In this document: positions 1 through 8,554 of the stretch, piece by piece
Numbering within the stretch: the stretch's first letter is position 1
Layout: each line of letters starts with the position of its first letter
From: Proteiniphilum acetatigenes DSM 18083
GTDB taxonomy: Bacteria > Bacteroidota > Bacteroidia > Bacteroidales > Dysgonomonadaceae
Assembly (NCBI RefSeq): GCF_000380985.1
Contig: NZ_KB905693.1
Coordinates: forward strand, 124,001 to 188,000
DNA length: 64,000 bases
Reading direction: 5' to 3'
Made by a program: the position numbers and the translations under genes
The notes under the pieces: model-generated
What the model was told of the DNA's origin: nothing
What the model saw: the letters and a program-made list of their open reading frames with translations, nothing else
Database searches by the model: none

Positions 1-720
1 CCTGAAATCATCGCCCTTGGTGCCGGGGGAGGTGCGTTCCTCCCTCTCAGCAATATGGCAATGACGGATATACTTACCATATTTCACTATCTCCGATGCA
101 GGTTCATCTTCCCGCATCATATGATATATATCGCACAGTAACTGTACATTGGGATGATCGACCGCTTCCACGATCCGGGCGCCTTCCTCCAGGGAATTGA
201 TCAGGTTGGTTTCCGACCTGTTCAGGGGTTCGATAACTACCGTCACTTTATACTTCTGAGCCAATGGAGCGATCTGTTTACAAAAAGAAATAAATTGTTC
301 CGTAGCTTCTTCCTTACTGAAATTTTCTGGTACATTGCGGGCTTTACCGCTTCCGAAAACAATGTAGGGAATATTGGCCATACCCGCCCTGCGTAAAGCA
401 GATTCCGCCCAGACCACTGCTTCATCATGTCTGGCTTCAGGACCGATCAGAGGCAAACTGCCGGGAATAAAACTGGTACAGGAAATAATTCTGGCCTCTA
501 ATTTCCTTATTTCATCCAGATGTTCCTGGAATTCGGCATCACTCTTGTCAGGCATCAGGTATGACACGTTCGACTCGACATACGTATACCCTGTCGCTTT
601 GAGCAACGGGTAATTGGATACACTTGTACACACAGCAAATTCCGGCTGGTAAGGATCGGAAAAGGATGCCATTCCAAGCGTAAGGCATACCAGAAGTATA
701 TTATAATAAAAAGGCTTCAT
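1..720 (-). CDS. Secreted sugar isomerase/epimerase, AP-endonuclease-2-type TIM barrel (3' end cut by window edge)
   Basis: Reading the minus strand from the ATG at 720 gives 240 codons without a stop up to the left edge, so the C-terminus is missing. The first 21 residues are a signal peptide (hydrophobic NILLVCLTLGMASF). The body is the xylose-isomerase-like barrel of the D-tagatose/D-psicose 3-epimerase group: EPLNRSETN (Glu164) and CDIYHMMRED (Asp197, His200), then RHCHIAE (His222), are the usual metal-ligand positions. Cytoplasmic relatives epimerise ketoses or isomerise inositol or hydroxypyruvate; the export signal puts this one in the periplasm or at the membrane. It lies 112 bp downstream of a secreted Gfo/Idh/MocA oxidoreductase, so both may act on one oxidised sugar. 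The substrate cannot be told from sequence. Confidence 0.8.
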   Translation of the reverse strand, partial: MKPFYYNILLVCLTLGMASFSDPYQPEFAVCTSVSNYPLLKATGYTYVESNVSYLMPDKSDAEFQEHLDEIRKLEARIISCTSFIPGSLPLIGPEARHDEAVVWAESALRRAGMANIPYIVFGSGKARNVPENFSKEEATEQFISFCKQIAPLAQKYKVTVVIEPLNRSETNLINSLEEGARIVEAVDHPNVQLLCDIYHMMREDEPASEIVKYGKYIRHCHIAEREERTSPGTKGDDFR

Positions 721-737
721 AAGGCAATATTTATTTT

Positions 738-830
738 AGAACCAAGACTTTGGATCTGGGAATTGAAATGTGAGATGTGGGAATCGAAAACTTTTCATTT
801 TTCACTCTTCATTCTTAACTTTTAGTTCTA
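738..830. repeat. Low-complexity intergenic element of a dispersed family
   Basis: The gap between the oxidoreductase stop and the epimerase start holds AGAACCAAGACTTTGG followed by repeated GGAATTGAAA/GGAATCGAAA and CATTTTTCACTCTTCATTC blocks. The same short words recur in the gaps near 16500-16742, 29940, 47957 and 52279. No reading frame or hairpin is evident. Confidence 0.5.
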
Positions 831-832
831 TT

Positions 833-2191
833 TTAGTACTTGAATATTTTTCCTCCCGCCATAATCTGTTGTGCTGCCGGATCATATACTGCCCGCATAC
901 CTGTCCGGTAGGCGGCGTTTGCCATAGCGCAGGCAATAGTATGGCTATGCCCTGCTTCTACCGGGCAATTGGTGGCTACATTCTTCGCTCTGACACACTC
1001 CATCCAGTTACGCATATGGGCCGATGTGAGGGGATCACCTCCCGTGTTGGCTTCCGCCTCCACGGTAACACTCGGCAGAGTGAACTTGTCGAGCCGGTTG
1101 GCCTTTAATCCCATGGCAGATGCCTCGCGTTCACTCAATCCGCCCTCGGGAGTAATTTCGTTGGTATCCAGATTCAACATTCCGCCGTTCGAATAGTACA
1201 GCTCCTTTGTCCCTCCTGCCGAATTGCTGAAACGGGACGAATAGACCACCTGAAATCCTTTGTCCTGATTGTCCAGCGGCCCGTAATCGAATACCGAAGT
1301 CAGCGTATCGGCATTGGTGCGGCCGTCTTTCCACTGGTAAATCCCTCCGTTGGATACCACACTGCGCGGATAGGGGAAGCCGGTGAACCAATGCACTGTA
1401 TCGATCTGGTGGCACATCCATTGTCCCGGTATGCCCGACGAATAAGGCCAGAACAGGCGGTATTCAAGGTATTTGCGTGGGTCCCATGCCACTTTGGGAC
1501 GGTTCATCAGATAGCGGTTCCAGTCCACATCGCTCTCCCGGATAGAGGCACATAAGTCCGGCCTTCTCCAACGCCCCGGCTGGTTCACGTTCCAGCACAT
1601 CTCGGCAATCACGATATCACCGAATTTTCCGGATTGGATATAATCATGGGCAGCATGGTAATTCGCCCCACTACGGCGCTGTGATCCTATCTGCACCACG
1701 ATGCCGCTTTCCTTGCAGGCTTTTAATGCGGCATTGGCATCATCCATGGTTTCTGCAAACGGTTTTTCGCAATAGGCATCCTTACGCGCTTTTGCCGCTT
1801 CCACCAGGTGCAACGCATGCTGGAAATCTGCGGTGCTGATAATGACCGCATCAATGTCGTTCCGGTCATACAGTTCTTCGTTATTACGGCACAAGGCGAC
1901 ATCCCATCCGGTTTTTTCCCTGATATAGGCTCTTCCCTCCTCACGACGGCGGTTCCAGATATCCGACAGTGCCACCAGTTCGAAATTCAACTCCCTGGCA
2001 TGGTTCATAAAGCCGGGTAAAAGCGAACTCCTGAACCTATCGGAAAAACCGACAACCCCTACGCGGATCTTATCGTTAATCCCGGGGATATGGGCATAAC
2101 TCCTGGCGCTCATATCAAAACCCTTACTACTAATAGCCATGGCAGCTACGCCGGCCGATACTTTCTTAATAAACTCCCTTCTATTTTCCAT
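833..2191 (-). CDS. Secreted Gfo/Idh/MocA-family NAD(P)-dependent oxidoreductase
   Basis: A 452-residue protein. The N-terminus has a twin-arginine-like motif (RREFIKK) and a hydrophobic stretch ending near residue 24, so export is likely. The Rossmann part has VGVVGFSDRF around residues 44-53 (a variant of GxGxxG, with FSD in place of the second glycine region) and CEKPFAETMDD at 141-151, the family EKP signature. The C-terminal half is the usual alpha/beta substrate domain; QWMCHQIDTVHWF carries a candidate catalytic His. Members oxidise or epimerise sugars, inositol or glycosides with tightly bound NAD(P). The gene sits between a GH67-like protein and a secreted TIM-barrel epimerase; such pairs occur in Bacteroides loci that cleave glycosides through keto intermediates. 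Substrate unknown. Confidence 0.87.
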   Translation of the reverse strand: MENRREFIKKVSAGVAAMAISSKGFDMSARSYAHIPGINDKIRVGVVGFSDRFRSSLLPGFMNHARELNFELVALSDIWNRRREEGRAYIREKTGWDVALCRNNEELYDRNDIDAVIISTADFQHALHLVEAAKARKDAYCEKPFAETMDDANAALKACKESGIVVQIGSQRRSGANYHAAHDYIQSGKFGDIVIAEMCWNVNQPGRWRRPDLCASIRESDVDWNRYLMNRPKVAWDPRKYLEYRLFWPYSSGIPGQWMCHQIDTVHWFTGFPYPRSVVSNGGIYQWKDGRTNADTLTSVFDYGPLDNQDKGFQVVYSSRFSNSAGGTKELYYSNGGMLNLDTNEITPEGGLSEREASAMGLKANRLDKFTLPSVTVEAEANTGGDPLTSAHMRNWMECVRAKNVATNCPVEAGHSHTIACAMANAAYRTGMRAVYDPAAQQIMAGGKIFKY

Positions 2192-2210
2192 GACAAATAT
2201 AATTATGTTG

Positions 2211-2222
2211 TTAATCGATTAT
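2211..2222. promoter_or_regulatory. Operator-like palindrome TTAATCGATTAT
   Basis: A perfect 10-bp palindrome (TAATCGATTA, 2212-2221) lies about 20 bp upstream of the oxidoreductase start. It matches 11 of 12 bases of the palindrome in front of the second LacI gene (50949-50960). A -7-like TATATTTG (minus strand, 2194-2201) is almost on the start codon, too close for a normal leader, so whether this is a working internal promoter is open. Confidence 0.35.
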
Positions 2223-2249
2223 AGTTTACTGATGTGGTACAATTTTTAT

Positions 2250-4589
2250 TCAATTTATTTTTATAAGCCAGATATCACACACCTTAGAATATTGACGCCA
2301 GTTCAGGTGCGACTCTTCCGGTTCATCGAATGAAACCTCCAGTTTACCGTCCTGAAAGAATCTTCTGTCTATGGGGAACTCTTTGAATTCCTCTAACTCC
2401 TTATTGTACTGGGTGGGGGATATACGTTCCCCATCCACCCTGAGCAATGCATCGCCATATCCGGCGATACGGATCAGGTAACGTGCTTTCGGGTCAAGAT
2501 CCTCATATACAAGTTGCGGGGCATTCTGGAATAATTGGGTAGATAACCTTTTACGGCTTTTTCCGCCGTCCCACCAGGCCACATCGGTAGCATCATAGAC
2601 TGTTGTCTTTACCCGCGGACTCTGGCTGATATTCGATATGTTATCGTAATAACTCCCCTTTCCGGGGTTTTCCCATCCGGCAATCACTTCTAAAGCCGCC
2701 AGCTTTTCGGCTTCGGTTTCCATTTGTCCGATCTTTTCAAACCGGTCGGACAACCACCAGCGGTTGTTCAGCGGATAGTCCACAAAATCGAGTACAGAGC
2801 CCCGCTCCGGCCCGCTGGCCTGATATTTCTCCACGCTTGTCTGCAAACCTACGGAGTGATATAACGCCTCGCAATAATCTTCAATTTTCTTTCTCAATAA
2901 AGGAGCTGTATTTACCCGGTTGGCTTCATTCACTTTCTCCAAAGCCAATTCCATCGCTTTTTCAGAACCGATCTCCGGAGCCTGCTCCAGCAATTTATTG
3001 GCTTCCCGTTCCAACCCTTGTTCGTATAACTTCCGCCTTTTGGTATAAGTATCATAATAAGCGCGGAGCAACAGCATCTGCCAGCGCCAGTCGTTTTGTA
3101 AACGGGGATAGGCCTCTTCAAGCTGCTGCCAGCGCAGGAAAGTCATCTCAATCCCCCCGTTTGCCTCTATCGGGCCGTCCCAGTTGCGTTCCAATCCCAG
3201 TATGGCATCCGTTACGCGATCATCAGGACGGGTGCCAAAGAAGAATCGTACATATTGTTCCGTAATGCCAACGGCATCTTCCTCCTTATTCCATCCTTTC
3301 CGGCTCCAGATAAACTTATTTAAATCATCGTGTGCTCCGTCGGAGTAGGTGAGAAAACCATCGGTGAATGGGGCATACCGGTCGTGTAATTCCGCGTAAT
3401 AGAAAGGCTGCGGGTTGACCGGCTCCCGTCCCAATGTAAGGGCGAACGCCTGATCCCAGCGGAGGGTAGGGTAGAGGCAGCGGACAGTATGGGTAATATC
3501 GGCATAATGGCGGTGCATATACTTCCCGGGCAACCGATAGCGTGTGTCGGACAACGGAGGGCTACCCGGCCCGCTTACCACTCCCCGCAACCAGTCCGGA
3601 CTCTCGGTCTCCAGGAAATGGTAGAAGTAATCGATCTGTTCATCGCTGAAACCCTGCAATGAGATCCAGACACCGGCCTGAGGATGATATTTTTCCAGCT
3701 CCCCGGCAATGGCTTTAAGGAAAGGCATCACATACCGCGGATGATTGTCTCCCGGATCACCACCCGGCACAAAGACATGGCTCAGATGCGGACACTCCCT
3801 GTAATAATCACTGTGTTTCTTTACTTCCGCCCGAAACAGATTTTCATCTGAGAGATCCACATTGGCCGGGGTCCATACCCAGTAATCCAGTCCATAGTTT
3901 TTACACACACTGCTTATATGCCGGTTCATCTCTTCCTTTGACACTTTCATATGGGAGCTCGGAGTATTGTCAAAAGGAATGGTCTCAATACAGTTTGTAC
4001 CAAAGATAGCCAATTCCCGGATATATTGCTCATATTGTTCCTTCGACCAGGCGTCATAGGAATTCGCCGTATTGCGATAACCCAACTGATGCCCTCGGAT
4101 GGGATAATCCGGCGCGCTTTGTATGGCACTTGAGGAATCGAACAGTATTTGCTTGTCGGCAAGTAATGATGTACGCAGGAGATGTCCCGCAGCGAACAAA
4201 ACCCCGCGTTCATCGGCTCCGATAAGCCAGATAACCGCCGGGGAAGCCTCTTCTTGCACAATCACGCTGAATGATTCGGTTTGCAGGGAGAGTTTTGTTT
4301 TTTCAGAAAGCATTTCAGGAAGCGCCTTCCCATTCAATATCTCATCCGAAGAGAGTGCCAAGGCGATGACCGGCGAACCGCCCCAGGCGTCGGTAATACC
4401 TAAATGAATGCCCGTACGCCTGTGGATCTCTTCCTGCAAGACCTGAATGATTGTCTCCTTCACGGGAGATTTGATGGAAGGCGATACAAGCAATCTGCTA
4501 CCGGAAAGCTCGATCTCACCAGCATACAGCGTTGAGGATATGCACAGTAAAACAAGACAGATTTTCAGCACTGCATCCCATTTATTCAT
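2250..4589 (-). CDS. Secreted glycoside hydrolase-like protein with GH67/GH20-type N-terminal domain
   Basis: The frame is open to a TTG at 4616, but the ATG at 4589 gives a clean signal peptide (MNKWDAVLKICLVLLCISS, cleaved near LYAG), so I start there: 779 residues. Residues about 20-150 look like the alpha/beta domain that precedes the barrel in alpha-glucuronidases (GH67) and hexosaminidases (GH20). The barrel opens with YPIRGHQLGYRNTANSYDAW and IRELAIFGTNCIETIPFD, and FVPGGDPGDNHPRY is typical of these (beta/alpha)8 enzymes. The C-terminal 200 residues form a beta-rich domain ending in a sugar-binding-like jelly roll. It may act on a uronic acid or hexosamine in the PUL substrate. No family can be assigned with certainty. 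The previous gene stop is 31 bp upstream of this start. Confidence 0.65.
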   Translation of the reverse strand: MNKWDAVLKICLVLLCISSTLYAGEIELSGSRLLVSPSIKSPVKETIIQVLQEEIHRRTGIHLGITDAWGGSPVIALALSSDEILNGKALPEMLSEKTKLSLQTESFSVIVQEEASPAVIWLIGADERGVLFAAGHLLRTSLLADKQILFDSSSAIQSAPDYPIRGHQLGYRNTANSYDAWSKEQYEQYIRELAIFGTNCIETIPFDNTPSSHMKVSKEEMNRHISSVCKNYGLDYWVWTPANVDLSDENLFRAEVKKHSDYYRECPHLSHVFVPGGDPGDNHPRYVMPFLKAIAGELEKYHPQAGVWISLQGFSDEQIDYFYHFLETESPDWLRGVVSGPGSPPLSDTRYRLPGKYMHRHYADITHTVRCLYPTLRWDQAFALTLGREPVNPQPFYYAELHDRYAPFTDGFLTYSDGAHDDLNKFIWSRKGWNKEEDAVGITEQYVRFFFGTRPDDRVTDAILGLERNWDGPIEANGGIEMTFLRWQQLEEAYPRLQNDWRWQMLLLRAYYDTYTKRRKLYEQGLEREANKLLEQAPEIGSEKAMELALEKVNEANRVNTAPLLRKKIEDYCEALYHSVGLQTSVEKYQASGPERGSVLDFVDYPLNNRWWLSDRFEKIGQMETEAEKLAALEVIAGWENPGKGSYYDNISNISQSPRVKTTVYDATDVAWWDGGKSRKRLSTQLFQNAPQLVYEDLDPKARYLIRIAGYGDALLRVDGERISPTQYNKELEEFKEFPIDRRFFQDGKLEVSFDEPEESHLNWRQYSKVCDIWLIKIN

Positions 4590-4620
4590 GATCTCAGGTC
4601 TGTACATGGCGACCAATCTG

Positions 4621-7281
4621 TTATTTTTTTATCCGTTCTACATTTATTCCCTGTATAATTACCGAAGGTTCGGATGTTGCGTCAGCCAGACTACAGCGAG
4701 CCGTAATCGTTTTTGTGTCATCATTCACCAAAGATACATAATTATCGCTCCAGTATACCGGAAGTATCGGATTTTCTGTCTGATTGTCCACTAACAGTAA
4801 CTCAATACTGAATGCAATATTTTTACTCGTATTGCTCAAATCCACTTCCACCACCCATTCATCACCCTCTTTGTACACTTTCTTTGTAGCATTCACCTGC
4901 GGTTGAGGCAGATCATTCAATTCGTGAAAATCTGCATATCTCTTCTGGGGAGTATAAAACCAATAATATTGATCCCAATCCATCTGGTCTTCCTGACCCG
5001 ACAACCAATAAAAATTGTCGGCGACCAGCTTATGCTGACTGTCGTGCAAGGTCAAATTCAGGAAATAAGTCCCTTTTTTATCGGGCAGCTCCGGTAACTC
5101 CGTAAAGACAACGGATGAGTTCTCTTGCACGGACAACTTTTTCCCCTGTTCGAATAGTACTTTGGACTGACTATCATATAACGTAGCCCTTACAGTATGA
5201 TCGGTAATATCATCCAATATATCGTTGGCGACATATATTTTCCGGTCATGATAATTGTAAATGATATTGACCGGCTGACACGCTTTCTTTGTACCGAAGT
5301 ATGCGCCGGTAGGCATTAAATACCAATCGTAAAGCTGCCAGTAGAATTCCGGCCAGGCTGAATTCAACTGCCATTGCACCACTCCTGTCGCTATCGGGCG
5401 GTTCACGACGAATGCTTCAAACATCGGCCGGATAGCTTCATAGTTCGCCCATTGTGCTTTCATCGCCAGTTCTTCCAGATCCCCGGCGGTTCCGTATCTT
5501 TTGTTCAACGCATTCAGGTAGACTTTCACACTGTTGAAGTCTTTTCGTCCCGAATGATAATCCCACACCACATTCAGCGGCGGCCAAAGATTCTCTTCCG
5601 GGATCATCTTTTTGATACTGCTAATCGGAGGTATTTGCGGACCCGGGCCTGTTTCAGTATTAAAACCGAAAGCGCCCCCCAGTTTTTTGTCTTCGAACCA
5701 GTAAATGGGAGGAACATATTCATAAGGCCCGTTCATCTTCATCCCCGTTACTCCGGAAAGCCCGCTGGTAAAATCACCGGCTGAAACCAGTAAAGAACGG
5801 CTTTTGTCGTACCTTTCCATTGTTTCCGCATATTTCTTTTCCAACGACGGCTTGGGCATGGCATCACTCCCCACGGCCCATACAAAAACAGAGGGATGGT
5901 TCCTTAGCCACAACAGCTGATCCCTGAACATGTCCGATAACAGTTGTTCCTGCTCAGGCGTGATCTTCACTCCGTATTTATCGACTCCTTCATTGATGGG
6001 TATATTTTCGTCTTCTTCCGGCACCTCCATCTCCAGGCCGAGGTAATCAGGCCATTCCCACTGGCAGCTCCATCCGACCATCAGCAGGATACCGTTTTCA
6101 TCACAGAGATCATATATCTCCCGGCTTGTTCCCCAGAAACCTTCAAACCGCAAAGAATTAAGGTTCATCTCCTTTACATAGCGTATTTGTGCCCTGTTAC
6201 TGCGGGTATTATCGCGAAGAAACAGGTCGTCCACCCAACCTGCGCTCTTTATCAGCACTTCTCTTCCGTTCACTTTGTATCCCCGGACGCCTTGTTCATT
6301 CAGGTAAGTGTCAATTGTACGGATACCGAAGCGGATCGCTGCCGTGTCACAGAGCGTATTTCCCTCTTTAAGCGACAGATGCAAGGTGTACATTTCCGGG
6401 TCTCCCAATCCGTTAGGCCACCAGAGACGGGGATTTTTTACTGTCAGCTCTTTGAATTTTTCCGGAGCAAGTTCAGCGAGAAGCGTCTTACCCGCTTCCA
6501 CAGTAAAAGTTTCACTGATCACACTGTTTTCCACCCTGGCTTCCAGGATCAGTTTCTTACTTTCGAAATGGTGATTGGTCAGTTCTGCTGAAACAGACAA
6601 GGTTGCTTCATCCAACGTTTCGGTGTTCACTTTTGTTATTACAAAGGGTCGGTCGATAGAAACTTTTCCACTTCGTTTGATTCTTACCGGACGATAAATT
6701 CCCATGTTATTATCAGGTGGAACAGGCGCCCAGTCGACAAAACCCATATAGAAATCACCCGGTTGCGGAGGCAATATCTCTATCGCCAGGTTATTCCCCG
6801 ATTCAGAAGCTATGCCGGTGATGTCGCAGGCGAACTGACGGAAGGCCCCGAAGGCACTGTCTGCAGAAAGTATCAAATGTCCGTTCAGCCATACATTTGT
6901 GCTGTAATTGATGCCGTCCAGCAACAGTCTTGTCTGTTCTTTCTCCGGATCAAACCCTGTCAGGTCAAAAGAGGTCTGGTACCACCAGGGTTTTCTGAAC
7001 TGTTCTTTCGGTATTTCTTCCAGATTCATGCCGAAAAAGGGATCTTTATATACGCCGGCATTGCATAATGCCCCTAATACCGTGGCAGGTAAGGATGTTT
7101 GTATCCAGTTATCCGTCGCCGGAGAGACAGATAATGTCGCTCCATCCTGGTTCAATCCCTCAGCAGAATGGATATACCAGTTATCTGTCAGGATAAGTTC
7201 TTCAATCGTGCTTTTTTGCGTGCAGGAACACAAAAATAAAGCGCCTGCGAATGTAATGATGATATGACTGAATTTCTTCAT
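4621..7281 (-). CDS. GH2 lipoprotein of the exo-beta-D-glucosaminidase type
   Basis: I use the ATG at 7281 rather than the one at 7314, because it starts a lipoprotein signal (MKKFSHIIITFAGALFLCSC). The protein has 886 residues in the GH2 order: sugar-binding domain (about 45-210), Ig-like domain (215-320), TIM barrel (320-620) and C-terminal beta domains. In the barrel, VGSDAMPKP puts an Asp at about residue 473 where most GH2 enzymes have Asn-Glu, and FNTETGPGP puts the nucleophile Glu at about 543. That Asp/Glu pair and spacing are those of the exo-beta-D-glucosaminidase (CsxA) subgroup rather than beta-galactosidases. It should release a non-reducing GlcN or related sugar. A ChbG-type deacetylase in the same operon fits an amino-sugar substrate. 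Confidence 0.82.
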   Translation of the reverse strand: MKKFSHIIITFAGALFLCSCTQKSTIEELILTDNWYIHSAEGLNQDGATLSVSPATDNWIQTSLPATVLGALCNAGVYKDPFFGMNLEEIPKEQFRKPWWYQTSFDLTGFDPEKEQTRLLLDGINYSTNVWLNGHLILSADSAFGAFRQFACDITGIASESGNNLAIEILPPQPGDFYMGFVDWAPVPPDNNMGIYRPVRIKRSGKVSIDRPFVITKVNTETLDEATLSVSAELTNHHFESKKLILEARVENSVISETFTVEAGKTLLAELAPEKFKELTVKNPRLWWPNGLGDPEMYTLHLSLKEGNTLCDTAAIRFGIRTIDTYLNEQGVRGYKVNGREVLIKSAGWVDDLFLRDNTRSNRAQIRYVKEMNLNSLRFEGFWGTSREIYDLCDENGILLMVGWSCQWEWPDYLGLEMEVPEEDENIPINEGVDKYGVKITPEQEQLLSDMFRDQLLWLRNHPSVFVWAVGSDAMPKPSLEKKYAETMERYDKSRSLLVSAGDFTSGLSGVTGMKMNGPYEYVPPIYWFEDKKLGGAFGFNTETGPGPQIPPISSIKKMIPEENLWPPLNVVWDYHSGRKDFNSVKVYLNALNKRYGTAGDLEELAMKAQWANYEAIRPMFEAFVVNRPIATGVVQWQLNSAWPEFYWQLYDWYLMPTGAYFGTKKACQPVNIIYNYHDRKIYVANDILDDITDHTVRATLYDSQSKVLFEQGKKLSVQENSSVVFTELPELPDKKGTYFLNLTLHDSQHKLVADNFYWLSGQEDQMDWDQYYWFYTPQKRYADFHELNDLPQPQVNATKKVYKEGDEWVVEVDLSNTSKNIAFSIELLLVDNQTENPILPVYWSDNYVSLVNDDTKTITARCSLADATSEPSVIIQGINVERIKK

Positions 7282-7300
7282 ACGATTGTATCTCCTTGTA

Positions 7301-8539
7301 TTACATAGTTGCATCGGATATCTCCTCCATCAGAAGATTTTTCCCGCCCTCCTGCTTTTCGAGTGTAAACTTGTCGTATAACCTACCTGTAGCAGTATAG
7401 GCTTCATATACCAATTCGCCGGAATCTATGCGGATAATCTGGTATAGCTGTAGCTTCTCGGCCGACCGGTGCATCCATTCCTGCTTGTCGAGTTGGTAAA
7501 ACTTCGGTCCGCTGACAGAAACAATATATGCCGTCCCTTCGGAATGAGTGCGTGCATAGGTATGGTCGTGTCCCGTTAAGACCAGGTCGACTTTAAATTC
7601 GTCGAACAAAGGTTTCCACAAGTCGCGTAATTCCTCATTATCCCGACCTGCTTTTGGAGAAAATATTGGATGGTGAAAGGTAATGATTGTCCATTTCTGT
7701 GTATTATGGGAAAGCAGATCCCGTAACCATTGCTCCTGCTCTTCTTGTTTCTCATTCGAATTGAGTGAGATGATCCGCACTCCCTGGTAATCGATATAAT
7801 AACAACTCTCTTTCACTCCTTCCGGTCCATTTTGCGGAAAAGCGAACTGAGGCTGCCAGAAGCTGCTTAAACCTGGAGAACCGGATTCGGCGTAGCGATC
7901 ACGAGAATATTCATGATTTCCGGGAGTGGCAATTACCGGAACAGAAGCATTCACCCACCCCGGAGCATTGAACCATTCACCCCATTGTTCATCATTTTCG
8001 GCCCTGTTAATCAGATCTCCGGCATGAAGCGTGAATGCCGCATCGGGAGCATGTCGAAAGGCCTGATGAAAGATACGGGACCAATAAGTTTTAATATCTG
8101 CCTGCGCATCTCCGAAGTAAATAAAAGAAAAAGGTTCCGGCTTGCGGGAAGCAGTCCTGAAATGAAACCATTCCGTCCATACTTCTCCGTCTCCTACCCG
8201 GTATGCATAGGTGGTTCCGGGAAGCAACCCGTTAAAGTTCACACTATGGTAACAGACCTCTCCACCCAATTCACTGCTAAACGGGGTTGTTGCCGCCTCT
8301 ACCTCTGTAGGTCTGATATCATGTCCATTCTCTTCCGCAACGGCAATTTGTGCCAGCGCACGTTGCACAGACCGGTCGGTTCGCCAGGTAACAGCCTGCG
8401 AATCGGAAGGATCTCCGGCCCAGGTCAGTACAACTCTGTCCGGATAAGGAGAAGCTGCAATAAAAGAAAGTACAACAAAGCAAAAGAATACTTTGACAGA
8501 GATAGTAAATAATGCTGAATAATATTTCTTGTGGCGCAT
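7301..8539 (-). CDS. Secreted purple-acid-phosphatase-like metallophosphoesterase
   Basis: A 412-residue protein with a signal sequence (about residues 10-29), an Fn3-like purple acid phosphatase N-terminal domain (about 33-130; TWAGDPSDSQAVTWRT) and a calcineurin-like catalytic domain. All metal motifs are present: GDAQAD (143-148), GDLIN (174-178), GNHE (207-210), HHP (289-291) and GHDHTYAR (323-330). It should hydrolyse phosphate esters in the periplasm or outside the cell. It is a paralogue of the C-terminal third of the protein encoded just upstream (8555-11821), sharing the order and wording of the motifs, so the pair probably arose by duplication. Spacing of 15 bp to that gene and 19 bp to the GH2 gene indicates one operon. 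Confidence 0.9.
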   Translation of the reverse strand: MRHKKYYSALFTISVKVFFCFVVLSFIAASPYPDRVVLTWAGDPSDSQAVTWRTDRSVQRALAQIAVAEENGHDIRPTEVEAATTPFSSELGGEVCYHSVNFNGLLPGTTYAYRVGDGEVWTEWFHFRTASRKPEPFSFIYFGDAQADIKTYWSRIFHQAFRHAPDAAFTLHAGDLINRAENDEQWGEWFNAPGWVNASVPVIATPGNHEYSRDRYAESGSPGLSSFWQPQFAFPQNGPEGVKESCYYIDYQGVRIISLNSNEKQEEQEQWLRDLLSHNTQKWTIITFHHPIFSPKAGRDNEELRDLWKPLFDEFKVDLVLTGHDHTYARTHSEGTAYIVSVSGPKFYQLDKQEWMHRSAEKLQLYQIIRIDSGELVYEAYTATGRLYDKFTLEKQEGGKNLLMEEISDATM

Positions 8540-8554
8540 TTCTTTAATGTTTGA

